Assembly: GCA_047606545.1 (NCBI GenBank) | Contig: JASGEI010000017.1 | Location: 1-64,000, forward strand | Length of the DNA: 64,000 bases | Reading direction: 5' to 3' | DNA from: JASGDC01 sp047606545 | GTDB taxonomy: Bacteria; Actinomycetota; Actinomycetes; Actinomycetales; Micrococcaceae | Shown: piece by piece, positions 1 through 8,553 of the stretch | Layout: each line of letters begins with the position of its first letter | Numbering within the stretch: the first letter of the stretch is position 1 | The notes under the pieces: model-generated | The model's database searches: none | Seen by the model: only the letters and a program-made list of their open reading frames with translations | Told to the model about the DNA's origin: nothing | Position numbers and translations under genes: made by a program

Positions 1-2
1 AG

Positions 3-310
3 GTTGAAAAGCAAGAGGCTCGTGAAGCTGCGAAAGCTGAAAAGCAAGAGCAACGTGAGGCAGTTAAGGTTGAAAAGCAAGAGGCTCGTGAAGCTGCGAA
101 AGCTGCTAAAGCTGAAAAGCAAGAGCAACGTGAGGCAGTTAAGGTTGAAAAGCAAGAGGCTCGTGAAGCTGCGAAAGCTCAGAGGCAAGAGGCTTTTCGT
201 AAAGCAACTCAGAATATAGCTGATAAAGCTGCAGCTAAAAAATCTGAAAGACAAGAAGCTCGTGAGGCAGTTAAGGTTGAAAAGCAAGAGGCTCGTGAAG
301 CTGCAAAAAC
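3..310 (+). repeat. Imperfect tandem/direct repeats within coiled-coil gene
   Basis: A unit starting with gttgaaaagcaagaggctcg begins at 3, 69 and 144 and again, diverged, near 276. The first two units are 66 and 75 nt; the second differs by a 9-nt insertion (gctaaagct or its equivalent), so length changes stay in frame. The repeats encode the VEKQEAREAAKAEKQEQREAVK-type helix and look like recent slippage or recombination copies. Confidence 0.85.
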
Positions 311-563
311 TGAAAAACAGGCTGCTCGTAAAATTGCTAAAGCTAAAAGACTAGAAACACGTTTAACTGCGAAAGCTGAAAAGCAAGAAGAAGCTCGTCT
401 TATTGCTCATAAAGCAACTAAAAAAGCTGTAACATTGGCTAAAAAAGCTGAGAAGAAAGAGCTTAAACAGGAACGTAAAGCTAATCGCAAAGATTCGAAA
501 AAAGATTTGAAGCTTGAAAAGAAAGTTGCGCGTAAAACTAAAAAGCGAGGAAAAAATAACTAA
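3..563 (+). CDS. C-terminal part of Lys/Ala/Glu-rich coiled-coil protein (5' truncated)
   Basis: The frame is open from base 3 to a TAA at 561-563, giving 186 residues of a protein that begins before the window. It is almost entirely Lys, Ala, Glu, Arg and Gln in heptad-like blocks such as VEKQEAREAAKA, then becomes strongly basic near the end (KKRGKNN). No enzymatic motif is visible. The composition predicts a long charged alpha-helix or coiled coil with a basic tail; TolA-like stalks and nucleic-acid-binding tails both look like this, so no function is assigned. The next gene starts 3 nt after the stop, so the two are probably co-transcribed. The first part is built of near-identical DNA repeats. 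Confidence 0.75.
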   Translation, partial: VEKQEAREAAKAEKQEQREAVKVEKQEAREAAKAAKAEKQEQREAVKVEKQEAREAAKAQRQEAFRKATQNIADKAAAKKSERQEAREAVKVEKQEAREAAKTEKQAARKIAKAKRLETRLTAKAEKQEEARLIAHKATKKAVTLAKKAEKKELKQERKANRKDSKKDLKLEKKVARKTKKRGKNN

Positions 564-566
564 TAA

Positions 567-1202
567 ATGACGGTTATTGAAGGCAAGGACGTAAACGAAG
601 AAGAGGTAGTGCTAAGTTTGTTCACATGGCCAAATTTGGTAACCCTCTTCCGTTTTTTATTAGTGCCGTATTTTTCTTGGCTAATTTTAGCTAGAGATAA
701 CTTATCAGGAGCTTTCTGGTTACTGGTATTTTTAGGCAGTACTGATTGGATTGATGGCTTTCTTGCCCGTAGATTGCATCAGGTTAGTACTTGGGGGCAA
801 CTCTTAGATCCATTAGCCGATCGGGTGAGTTTAGTTATTATTACTTTTACTTTGGCTGCGGCAGGAATTGCAGCATGGAGTTTATTAGCAGCCATTATTA
901 TTCCAGACATAATCATTTTCATATTTGGGCTTATTCTGCTAAAAGGTAAACCTGACTTAGAGGTAACATACTTAGGGAAAGTGCGCACAGCACTATTGCT
1001 ACTAAGCGTTCCTTTGCTTATCTTAGTAGCTATGCCACAGTTCAGGCATTCAATCCTAGAATTAATTGCTCTAACTTTAGTTACCCTAGGTTGTATCGGT
1101 CATTGGGGGGCTGGGATACAATATTTACAACAGTGTATTGAAACTTATAAACACCAACAATATGCTAAAGGTCAGACAGTGAAGAGCGAAATGAGTAGGT
1201 AA
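567..1202 (+). CDS. CDP-alcohol phosphatidyltransferase family protein (PgsA-like)
   Basis: A 211-residue integral membrane enzyme of phospholipid head-group transfer, probably phosphatidylglycerophosphate or cardiolipin synthesis from CDP-diacylglycerol. The family signature D-x2-D-G-x2-A-R-x8-G-x3-D-x3-D is complete in DWIDGFLARR...WGQLLDPLAD at about residues 52-77, and the substrate-binding WPNLVTLFR precedes it. About five to six hydrophobic segments follow. The ATG lies 3 nt after the preceding stop. The TAATG at 1200-1204 overlaps the next gene by one base, indicating coupling. The exact alcohol acceptor cannot be read from the sequence; PgsA2-like (Rv1822) is the nearest well-known actinobacterial relative. 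Confidence 0.85.
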   Translation: MTVIEGKDVNEEEVVLSLFTWPNLVTLFRFLLVPYFSWLILARDNLSGAFWLLVFLGSTDWIDGFLARRLHQVSTWGQLLDPLADRVSLVIITFTLAAAGIAAWSLLAAIIIPDIIIFIFGLILLKGKPDLEVTYLGKVRTALLLLSVPLLILVAMPQFRHSILELIALTLVTLGCIGHWGAGIQYLQQCIETYKHQQYAKGQTVKSEMSR

Positions 1203-2110
1203 TGACGGCAGTTGCAATTGCATGCGCTTTACTTGGTGCTGTTTGTTTAGCTGTTGGTACTTTTTTACAAGGTAGTTCTATACAGAAAAATCATGGTCGT
1301 GATGGTGTCTCACTGCAAGGTATTATCTCGATGTTTAAAGAACCACGTTGGGTTGGTGGTTTATTATGTATGGGGACTGGTACGGTTGCCAATTTAGTTG
1401 CATTAACTTTGGCTCCTTTGATTATTGTGCAACCTATCGGTGCTATCGCAGTAGTTATTACTGCTTTTATAAATACTAAAGCTATCGGGGCAAAGTTTAA
1501 CAAAGAAGCAATTATAGCTATCATGTCATGCATTATCGGTAGCGGTTCTTTCGTTCTTGGAGCTTTGCATGTATCACATCAAGGAGATATTACATACAGA
1601 GAACAGCGCATAACTTTAATTATGCTTGTTATTGTTGTAGTAATTATTGCTGCTTTACTACTTTTCGCTAAGGATAAAATCCCACCATTTTCTTACATTA
1701 TTTTCGCTGGCGTGTTATTTGGTTTTGTTGCAGTAATGACGCGTACGGTATTGACGCAACTTTTTGATACTGATGGAATACTCAAATTCGAAAATGTTAA
1801 TTATATGATGTTGGTGGCGTTGATTATTACTGGATTATTTGGTTCTTGGATTGTGCAAAATGCATATTCAAAACAGCCACCTGATATGGTTTCAGCAGGG
1901 CTTACTGTAGTAGATCCAATCGTGGGCATTACTATTGGTATTACAATTCTCCATGAATTAAATGATTATGCTAATCCATGGGTTGGTGCTGGTATGGTTG
2001 CTGCAGCATTCCTTGCAGTTTCTGGAGTTGTGGCTTTAAGTAAATTCCATCCAGAGCACTCTCTTCCAGGTAAGATTGCTAATCCTGAGAATCAAAGCAT
2101 AAAATTATAA
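1202..2110 (+). CDS. DMT-superfamily membrane protein (NIPA/EamA-like)
   Basis: A 302-residue polytopic protein with about nine or ten hydrophobic helices separated by short loops, starting MTAVAIACALLGAVCLAVGTF. The arrangement resembles the drug/metabolite transporter superfamily, particularly the DMT/NIPA (DUF803-like) branch found in actinobacteria; substrate unknown. It shares a TAATG junction with the upstream phosphatidyltransferase. It is convergent with the glycosyltransferase on the other strand; no clear terminator is visible in the 95 nt between them. Confidence 0.7.
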   Translation: MTAVAIACALLGAVCLAVGTFLQGSSIQKNHGRDGVSLQGIISMFKEPRWVGGLLCMGTGTVANLVALTLAPLIIVQPIGAIAVVITAFINTKAIGAKFNKEAIIAIMSCIIGSGSFVLGALHVSHQGDITYREQRITLIMLVIVVVIIAALLLFAKDKIPPFSYIIFAGVLFGFVAVMTRTVLTQLFDTDGILKFENVNYMMLVALIITGLFGSWIVQNAYSKQPPDMVSAGLTVVDPIVGITIGITILHELNDYANPWVGAGMVAAAFLAVSGVVALSKFHPEHSLPGKIANPENQSIKL

Positions 2111-2205
2111 GCGATATTATAAAAGTATAAATCTAAAAGTTTTTAAAGGATTTTATAGTCTTTTATTTCATCCTATAGCTTTATTCAAAGGTCAATAATA
2201 TATTT

Positions 2206-3375
2206 CTAAGGTTTATTAGCGCCTTGATAAAGTCTTTCGAATGTATCAACAGTTGCTGCTAATAAGTGAGAGTACGTCAATTCTTTACTGACTTTCCCCA
2301 TTTGTTTATGTTCTTCATCAGTTGCATTTAAAACAAGATTAAGTTTTTGCGTAAGATCCTCTACATCACCTGGTTCAAATAGATAACCGTTTTTACCGTC
2401 TTTAACCAAATGTGGTAATGCCATAGCATTAGCAGCAACTACTGGAGTAGCGGCACACATTGATTCCAATGTGGCTAATGACTGTAATTCGGCAGTACTT
2501 GGCATGCAGAATACGTCAGCACTAATATATTGCTTGCGTAGTCCTACATCACTTAGCTTCCCTAAGAAATGTACTCGATCAACTAATTTATTTTCTGCTA
2601 CTAACTTTTCGAGTTTTTTCTTTTCTAAACCATCTCCGACGATATTTAAATGGATGTCTTTATCAAGATACCGCATTGCTTGGATAATTAGATCAATATT
2701 TTTTTCACTATCTAAACGCCCCACAAAAAGAACAGTTTTACCTGTTTTTTCTATTTTTTCTTCGCCGTCATGTAAATCATAGAAAGCTGTGTCAATGCCA
2801 CAAGAAATTGGCCATACTTTGTTGACATGACCTTCAGATTCTAAAAGACCAGCGGCTCTTGGTGTAGGAGCAGTAACAACATCACATTTATTAAATACAC
2901 GCCCACAATCTTCCCAGCTAAATTTTGTCGCCCAAGCATTGGCATATTTAGTTAATAATGGAACATGCTGTAATACATTTTCTGGCATAAAATGGTTAGT
3001 TCCGATTATTCGGATTCCAAACTTTTTAGCATAGTAAACAGTTATACGTCCAACACTGTAATGACATTGGGCGTGTACTACATCAGGTTTAACTGCCTTT
3101 AGAACTTTTTTAACTTGCCTCATTATAAAAGGCGGAATAGAGATTGCGAAATTTCCATAAATAAATGAAGGCAACGAAGAAACATAGTGCCTAGTAGCAC
3201 CGTCTTCGTCTTTTTCGGTGTGAAAACCACTATCGGTAGTATCAGGGCAGATTATATGTACATCGTAACCACGATGTACTAAATCTACTGCAAGTCTATT
3301 AGTAAAACGTGCTGCGCCATTAATCGTAGGTACATATGTATCAGCTGCGATAAGAATAGTATGTGCTTTTTTCAT
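2206..3375 (-). CDS. GT4 family glycosyltransferase
   Basis: A 389-residue retaining GT-B glycosyltransferase. The N-terminal half carries the acceptor-domain opening (AADTYVPTINGAARF) and GTNHFMPEN near residue 130. The C-terminal half carries the nucleotide-sugar site GRLDSEKN and the E-x7-E motif in AELQSLATLES. The sequence type resembles actinobacterial diacylglycerol- or phosphatidylinositol-linked hexosyltransferases (MgtA/PimB class), so a glycolipid or lipoglycan role is plausible but inferred. It is divergent from mnmA with a shared 200-bp upstream region. Confidence 0.85.
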   Translation of the reverse strand: MKKAHTILIAADTYVPTINGAARFTNRLAVDLVHRGYDVHIICPDTTDSGFHTEKDEDGATRHYVSSLPSFIYGNFAISIPPFIMRQVKKVLKAVKPDVVHAQCHYSVGRITVYYAKKFGIRIIGTNHFMPENVLQHVPLLTKYANAWATKFSWEDCGRVFNKCDVVTAPTPRAAGLLESEGHVNKVWPISCGIDTAFYDLHDGEEKIEKTGKTVLFVGRLDSEKNIDLIIQAMRYLDKDIHLNIVGDGLEKKKLEKLVAENKLVDRVHFLGKLSDVGLRKQYISADVFCMPSTAELQSLATLESMCAATPVVAANAMALPHLVKDGKNGYLFEPGDVEDLTQKLNLVLNATDEEHKQMGKVSKELTYSHLLAATVDTFERLYQGANKP

Positions 3376-3578
3376 AAACTTTCATGGTTGGTTAAGGTTA
3401 GAGTTTTATCCAATTATACTCAGATAAAATGTAAACAAGCTGATAATTGTGTTAGTACTACATATAATGTAAAAACTTACGATTTAAACAGTATGGAAGC
3501 TCTAATTAGAGATAAATTCATGTACAAAACTGCCTACCCTGCGATAACATAGAACAGATATAGATTTAAGGGGAAAAT

Positions 3579-4712
3579 ATGAAGGTTTTAGCTGCAATGA
3601 GTGGTGGTGTTGACTCTGCTGTTGCTGCTGCACGCGTAGTTGACGCTGGTCATGAAGTAGTAGGTGTACACTTAGCACTCTCACGTATGCCTGGAACATT
3701 ACGTACAGGTTCTCGAGGTTGTTGTACTATCGAAGATTCACAAGATGCCTGGAAAGCTTGTGAAAAGCTTGGTATTCCTTATTATGTATGGGACTTTTCT
3801 GAACGTTTTAAAGAAGATGTGGTTGATGATTTCATTTCTGAATACGAACAAGGACGTACTCCTAATCCTTGTCTTCGTTGTAATGAAAAGATTAAATTTG
3901 CTGCTTTACTAGAAAAGGCTTTAGCACTTGGATTTGATGCAGTTTGTACTGGTCACTATGCCAAGGTTATTACTAATAACAACGGTGAAAAAGAATTGCA
4001 TCGTGCAGCTGATTGGGCTAAAGATCAGTCTTATGTTTTAGGTGTTTTGAATGCGGAGCAACTTGAGCATTGTATTTTCCCATTGGCTGATACTCCTTCA
4101 AAAGCTGAGGTGCGTGCCGAAGCAACTGAACGTGGTCTTTCTGTAGCTAAGAAGCCAGACAGTCATGATATTTGCTTTATCCCAGATGGTGATACTCGTG
4201 GTTGGTTGGCAGATAAGATTGAAATGAAATCTGGCAAAATTATCGATGAAAAGAACCAAGAGCTTGGCAAGCATGAAGGTGCACAGGCATACACTGTAGG
4301 TCAGCGCAAAGGTTTACGTATTGGTACTCCTGCTCCTGATGGTAAACCACGGTATGTTCTGGAAATTCGTCCAAAGGAAAATAAAGTTATTGTAGGTCCA
4401 GAACGGCTATTACAAATTGATATGCTTCGTGGTATTCGAGTTAGCTGGGCAGGGCCTGCTCCAGAGACTGTTAAAGCAGGCAAACCGGAAGAGAAGTTTG
4501 AATGTATGGTGCAGGTGCGTGCACATGGAGATCCTGCAGAAGCTTGGGCTTGGATTGAAGAAATTGATGATACAGCACAACTATTAGTGCAGCTTAAGAA
4601 GCCAATGCGAGGAGTAGCTCCAGGGCAATCAATGGTAATTTACGTTGGTAGTAGAGTACTTGGGCAAGCTACGATTTCTGAAGCTAGGTCACTTGAACGA
4701 GTTGATGTATAA
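3579..4712 (+). CDS. mnmA: tRNA-specific 2-thiouridylase MnmA
   Basis: A 377-residue enzyme that makes 2-thiouridine at wobble position 34 of tRNAs for Lys, Glu and Gln. The ATP pyrophosphatase P-loop SGGVDS is at residues 8-13. The two catalytic cysteines are C98 (PNPCLRCNEK) and C199 (DSHDICFIPDGD). The C-terminal domain contains AYTVGQRKGLRIG. A good ribosome-binding site, aaggggaaa, precedes the ATG. The position just upstream of ligA and gatCAB is the usual actinobacterial arrangement. The next gene begins 2 nt after the stop. Confidence 0.97.
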   Translation: MKVLAAMSGGVDSAVAAARVVDAGHEVVGVHLALSRMPGTLRTGSRGCCTIEDSQDAWKACEKLGIPYYVWDFSERFKEDVVDDFISEYEQGRTPNPCLRCNEKIKFAALLEKALALGFDAVCTGHYAKVITNNNGEKELHRAADWAKDQSYVLGVLNAEQLEHCIFPLADTPSKAEVRAEATERGLSVAKKPDSHDICFIPDGDTRGWLADKIEMKSGKIIDEKNQELGKHEGAQAYTVGQRKGLRIGTPAPDGKPRYVLEIRPKENKVIVGPERLLQIDMLRGIRVSWAGPAPETVKAGKPEEKFECMVQVRAHGDPAEAWAWIEEIDDTAQLLVQLKKPMRGVAPGQSMVIYVGSRVLGQATISEARSLERVDV

Positions 4713-4714
4713 AG

Positions 4715-5062
4715 ATGAGTTACCAAAATAACCAAAGTGCTAAGGAAATTCTATCTGGTAAAAATAATAAAGAAGTGCTTGAAGATTTAAATAACCTACG
4801 CAGAGAGTTAGATCAAATTGATGAGCATATTATTGCTATTTTGAGCCGGAGATTTTCAATAACTGACATGGTAGGCGCTCTCAAAGCTAAGCATAATTTA
4901 CCAAGTTTGGATGCTGAACGTGAAGCACAAATGCATGAGCGTTATACACAACTTGCTGCTGACTTAAACCTTAAACCTGAGTTTGTTTCTAAAATTTTTA
5001 AACTTATTATGCAAGAGTCAGTTAATAACCATGAAATAATTGCGGAAAATAAGAATGGCTAA
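4715..5062 (+). CDS. Chorismate mutase (AroQ type)
   Basis: A 115-residue all-helical chorismate mutase converting chorismate to prephenate for Phe/Tyr synthesis. The AroQ pattern is visible: LRRELDQIDEHIIAILSRR (helix 1 with R, D and the second R), then K in GALKAKHNLP, and ER.....R residues in AEREAQMHERY. No signal peptide is seen, so the enzyme is cytoplasmic. It sits between mnmA (2 nt away) and ligA (8-nt overlap), so it is co-transcribed with them. A class II DAHP synthase lies 15 kb downstream; in mycobacteria a small AroQ mutase forms a complex with that enzyme, so a similar partnership is possible. Confidence 0.85.
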   Translation: MSYQNNQSAKEILSGKNNKEVLEDLNNLRRELDQIDEHIIAILSRRFSITDMVGALKAKHNLPSLDAEREAQMHERYTQLAADLNLKPEFVSKIFKLIMQESVNNHEIIAENKNG

Positions 5063-7205
5063 CGAAAAACTTACTTCAGAGATTAAACAGAAGTATGCTG
5101 ATTTAGTTGAGAATATCAATAAATATCGCAATGCTTACTATCAAAATAACGATACTTTAATCTCTGATGCTGAGTATGACCAGCTATATCGTAAGTTAGA
5201 AAAATTGGAAGATGAGTTTCCAGAACTTGCAACTCAGGATTCTCCTACCCAACAAGTCGGAGGTGAAGCCAGTAAAGTTTTCACGCCAGTTAAACATGCT
5301 TCACGAATGTATAGCTTGGAAGATGTATTTAGTGTCGATGAGTTAAAAACCTGGCATGAACGGGTTAATGGTTATATTGAAAAAGCTAATTTGCCGCAAG
5401 CAAAGTGGTTAAGTGAGTTAAAAATTGATGGCTTAGCGATAAACATTACTTATCGTAATGGCGTACTTACAAAAGCAGTGACTAGAGGTGATGGTCGCAC
5501 TGGTGAAGATGTCACTGATAATGTGTTGACTATCGATAATGTGCCACATAAGTTTATTACAAAGCATACACAGGATGTTCCCAATACAATTGAAATTCGT
5601 GGTGAAGTGTATATGCCAAGTGATGCCTTTAAAGAATTAAATGAAAAAATGGCTGCTATAGGGAAAAATCCTTTTGCAAACCCACGTAACGCTGCAGCTG
5701 GTTCATTGCGTCAGAAGAATTCAGAGATTACTGCAAGTCGAAATTTAAAACTTTTAGTACATGGTGTGGGAGTAGTTGAAGGTTATGAATTCGATTCACA
5801 ATCTGATAGTTATCAGAAACTTCATGATTGGGGATTACCAACTTCACCAGAATACAAAGCTTTCGATAATTTTTCCGAGATAATAAAATTTATTGAATAT
5901 CATGGTGAGCATCGCCACGATTTAGAATATGACATTGATGGCATTGTGATAAAAGTAGATCAACGGCACTCTCAAGAAGAACTTGGCTATACTTCACGAG
6001 TGCCACGTTGGGCAGTTGCATTCAAATACCCACCAGAGGAAGTTCATACTAAGCTTTTAGATATCCGAGTTGACGTCGGGCGTACGGGCAGAGTGACTCC
6101 TTATGGTGTCATGAAGCCAGTAAAAGTAGCTGGTTCAGTGGTTTCACGTGCTACTTTGCATAACCAAGATGTGGTTAAAGCTAAGAAAGTCTTAATTGGT
6201 GATACTGTAGTTTTGCGTAAAGCTGGGGATGTAATACCAGAGATTGTAGGGCCTGTAGTAGCTTTACGAGAAGGCAACGAAAAAAAATTTGAAATGCCGA
6301 AAACTTGTCCAGCATGCGGCGCTGAATTAGCTCCACAAAAATTTGGTGATGTTGACTTACGTTGTCCAAATAGTATCGCTTGTCCAGCACAATTAAAACA
6401 ACGAGTTGCGCATATTGGGTCGCGCGGAGCTTTCGATATAGAAGCTTTAGGTGATGAAACTGCACATTACTTAACAAGTAATGAACATAATTCACAAGTT
6501 TTAAAAAATGAGGCAGAATTATTTAATTTAACTGCGGAAGACTTAAAACCTGTAAAAGTTTTGCGTAATAAAAATGGTGTAGCTACCTTAGTTCCATATT
6601 TTTGGCGTCAAGATGAGAAGACTCATGAACCTACAGTACCAACTAAAAATACAGAGACATTACTAACACAATTAGAGATTGCTAAAACTAAACCACTGTG
6701 GCGAGCTTTAGTTGCGTTATCAATTCGTCATGTGGGACCAAAAGCTGCACGCGAGCTTGCGAACCACTTTGGTTCTATTCAAGAAATTAGAAAAGCAACT
6801 GAAAACGAAATTGCTGTATTAGATGGAGTAGGCCCGACAATTGCTGAAGCGGTAGTCGGGTGGTTTAAACAAGATTGGCATAACAAAATTGTCGATACTT
6901 GGTTAGCATCTGGGGTAAGAATGACTGATGAAAAAGATGATACAGCTGAAGAAATACCGCAGGTATTTGCTGGACTTAGCATTGTCGCTACCGGTACACT
7001 CGAAAATTTCACTAGAGATAGCGTAAAAGAAGCAATAATGGCTCGAGGCGGAAAAGCAGTAGCTAGTGTATCTAAAAAAACGGCTGCAGTTGTTGCAGGT
7101 GCTAAAGCTGGATCTAAGTTAGACAAGGCAGAAAGCATGGGCGTACCAGTGCTTACAGAAGAAGAATTTATGATTGCTTTAGAAAAAGGTATCCAGAGTA
7201 ATTAG
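5055..7205 (+). CDS. ligA: NAD-dependent DNA ligase LigA
   Basis: A replicative DNA ligase of 716 residues from the ATG at 5055. An in-frame TTG at 5040 exists, but MANEKLTSEIK... fits the family start better. Domains in order: Ia (YYxxxxxxISDAEYD near 28-41); adenylation domain with catalytic K123 in ELKIDGLA; OB fold; four-cysteine zinc finger (CPACGAEL...LRCPNSIACPAQ); helix-hairpin-helix segments (SIRHVGPKAARELANHF, LDGVGPTIAEAV); and a C-terminal BRCT domain (FAGLSIVATGTLENFTR to the end). The start overlaps the chorismate mutase stop by 8 nt. Confidence 0.97.
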   Translation: MANEKLTSEIKQKYADLVENINKYRNAYYQNNDTLISDAEYDQLYRKLEKLEDEFPELATQDSPTQQVGGEASKVFTPVKHASRMYSLEDVFSVDELKTWHERVNGYIEKANLPQAKWLSELKIDGLAINITYRNGVLTKAVTRGDGRTGEDVTDNVLTIDNVPHKFITKHTQDVPNTIEIRGEVYMPSDAFKELNEKMAAIGKNPFANPRNAAAGSLRQKNSEITASRNLKLLVHGVGVVEGYEFDSQSDSYQKLHDWGLPTSPEYKAFDNFSEIIKFIEYHGEHRHDLEYDIDGIVIKVDQRHSQEELGYTSRVPRWAVAFKYPPEEVHTKLLDIRVDVGRTGRVTPYGVMKPVKVAGSVVSRATLHNQDVVKAKKVLIGDTVVLRKAGDVIPEIVGPVVALREGNEKKFEMPKTCPACGAELAPQKFGDVDLRCPNSIACPAQLKQRVAHIGSRGAFDIEALGDETAHYLTSNEHNSQVLKNEAELFNLTAEDLKPVKVLRNKNGVATLVPYFWRQDEKTHEPTVPTKNTETLLTQLEIAKTKPLWRALVALSIRHVGPKAARELANHFGSIQEIRKATENEIAVLDGVGPTIAEAVVGWFKQDWHNKIVDTWLASGVRMTDEKDDTAEEIPQVFAGLSIVATGTLENFTRDSVKEAIMARGGKAVASVSKKTAAVVAGAKAGSKLDKAESMGVPVLTEEEFMIALEKGIQSN

Positions 7206-7299
7206 GGCACATTTTTGTGATGTATATCTCTTTACATTATCTAAAAGCTTAATTAATATTGTTAGTCAAATGTGTTAGTTGAGTTTGTGTGGGGGAAAT

Positions 7300-8322
7300 G
7301 TGAAAGAAAAATATCTATTAAAACCAATTTTAGGCACGACTATTGCATTTTTGACTACATTGTCGTTAAATACACCAGCTTTGGCAAGCACTAATTTAGA
7401 TAATACAAAAGCCACAGTGCAAAATAGTCAAGATGTGAGTAAATGGTTAAACTCTCATAGAAATAAGAAATGGATTTGGAATAGCAGTCCTTATGGCGCA
7501 CAGTGTGTAGATTTATTTGATTATTACTTTAAAGATGTTACTGGTAAAGATCCACCGTTGGTAGTGGGAGCAAAAGATTTATGGAGCATGCCAGGGAATC
7601 TTCGTACATATTTTGAGAAAGTTCCAGCTTCCCACACGCCACGTCAAGGTGATGTAGCTGTATGGGACTATACATGGGGTAAAGGTTACGGTCACGTTGC
7701 AGTCGTAATTAAACCTGTTAGTAAAGGAAAGATTAAAGTACTTTCTAATAATATTGATGGTACGGCTAAACAGCCTGCGTTATTACATGATTACAGTACT
7801 AAAGGTTTACTGGGGTATTTGCGGCCTAAAGTCATTGCATCAAATACTATCGCAGCGCAAAGTAAGCCAAAATTAGCTCCGTCAGCTAGCTCAAGAGACA
7901 ATACAAAATTAACTATTGCAAAGAATGCTAAACTTCAAAAGTTGCCATGGAGTGACGAGACTTTTGCAGTTAATACTAGTATTCAAAATAATACAGTTAG
8001 TGCCTTAACAAAAACTGACTTAAAGAAGCTAAATAGTCCAAAAATTGAAACTGTTAGTGATATTAAAGGTACTGAGTATTATGCTGGTGGTAAATCAGGG
8101 TTGGTGTGGGGTGTTACTCCAAGTGGTAGTGCGGTGGAGCTATCTTTCGATCAATGGATGAAAGTCGGTAGTCCAGTGCCTAAAAAAGATAAAGTCTGGT
8201 CTGTTAAACATTTATGGGATGATAAAGTTTGGTCTAGTCAAATTAAAGATACTTGGTCTGCAACTGAGATAAAGGTCGAGGGTGCAGAACCTCCAAAAAC
8301 CATTGCGGAGTTAAAACTTTAA
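7300..8322 (+). CDS. Secreted CHAP-domain protein (putative cell-wall amidase/endopeptidase), paralogue 1
   Basis: The GTG at 7300 follows a GGGGGA ribosome-binding site and gives 340 residues; an in-frame TTG lies 21 nt upstream. An N-terminal signal peptide (KEKYLLKP, hydrophobic core, PALAS cleavage site) is followed by a CHAP domain at about 55-175 with nucleophile C69 in GAQCVDLF and H132 in GYGHVAVV. A C-terminal module begins at KLPWSDETFAV and ends in LSFDQWMKVGSPVPKK; about half of a second copy follows. CHAP enzymes cut peptidoglycan amide bonds, so a role in wall remodelling or daughter-cell separation is likely. It is closely related to the next gene and absent from the usual ligA-gat neighbourhood, so it looks like an inserted lineage-specific pair. 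Confidence 0.85.
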   Translation: MKEKYLLKPILGTTIAFLTTLSLNTPALASTNLDNTKATVQNSQDVSKWLNSHRNKKWIWNSSPYGAQCVDLFDYYFKDVTGKDPPLVVGAKDLWSMPGNLRTYFEKVPASHTPRQGDVAVWDYTWGKGYGHVAVVIKPVSKGKIKVLSNNIDGTAKQPALLHDYSTKGLLGYLRPKVIASNTIAAQSKPKLAPSASSRDNTKLTIAKNAKLQKLPWSDETFAVNTSIQNNTVSALTKTDLKKLNSPKIETVSDIKGTEYYAGGKSGLVWGVTPSGSAVELSFDQWMKVGSPVPKKDKVWSVKHLWDDKVWSSQIKDTWSATEIKVEGAEPPKTIAELKL

Positions 8323-8553
8323 GACTAGTAAAATTGCACACCAGAGACAAACCCACTATATGCAATAAACATAGCATTTAGGAAGTTAAGTATGTTGTTC
8401 TCCAAAATAACTGTTTAAAACAGATATAAAAATATAACCGTTTAGGGTATATTTATGGTAAATTATTCTCTATAATAACGTTAGGTTATGTAATAATCTT
8501 ATTGTGTGTATTTTGTTAAACTTGTGTGGGAAGATATAGAAGGGGAACATATC

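Noticed and set aside
4..219. A basic open frame MKSKRLVKLRKL... in the first 219 bases
   Set aside because: It is the alternative frame of the KA/E coiled-coil repeat. The frame starting at base 3 stays open to 563, has heptad character and leads into the next gene.
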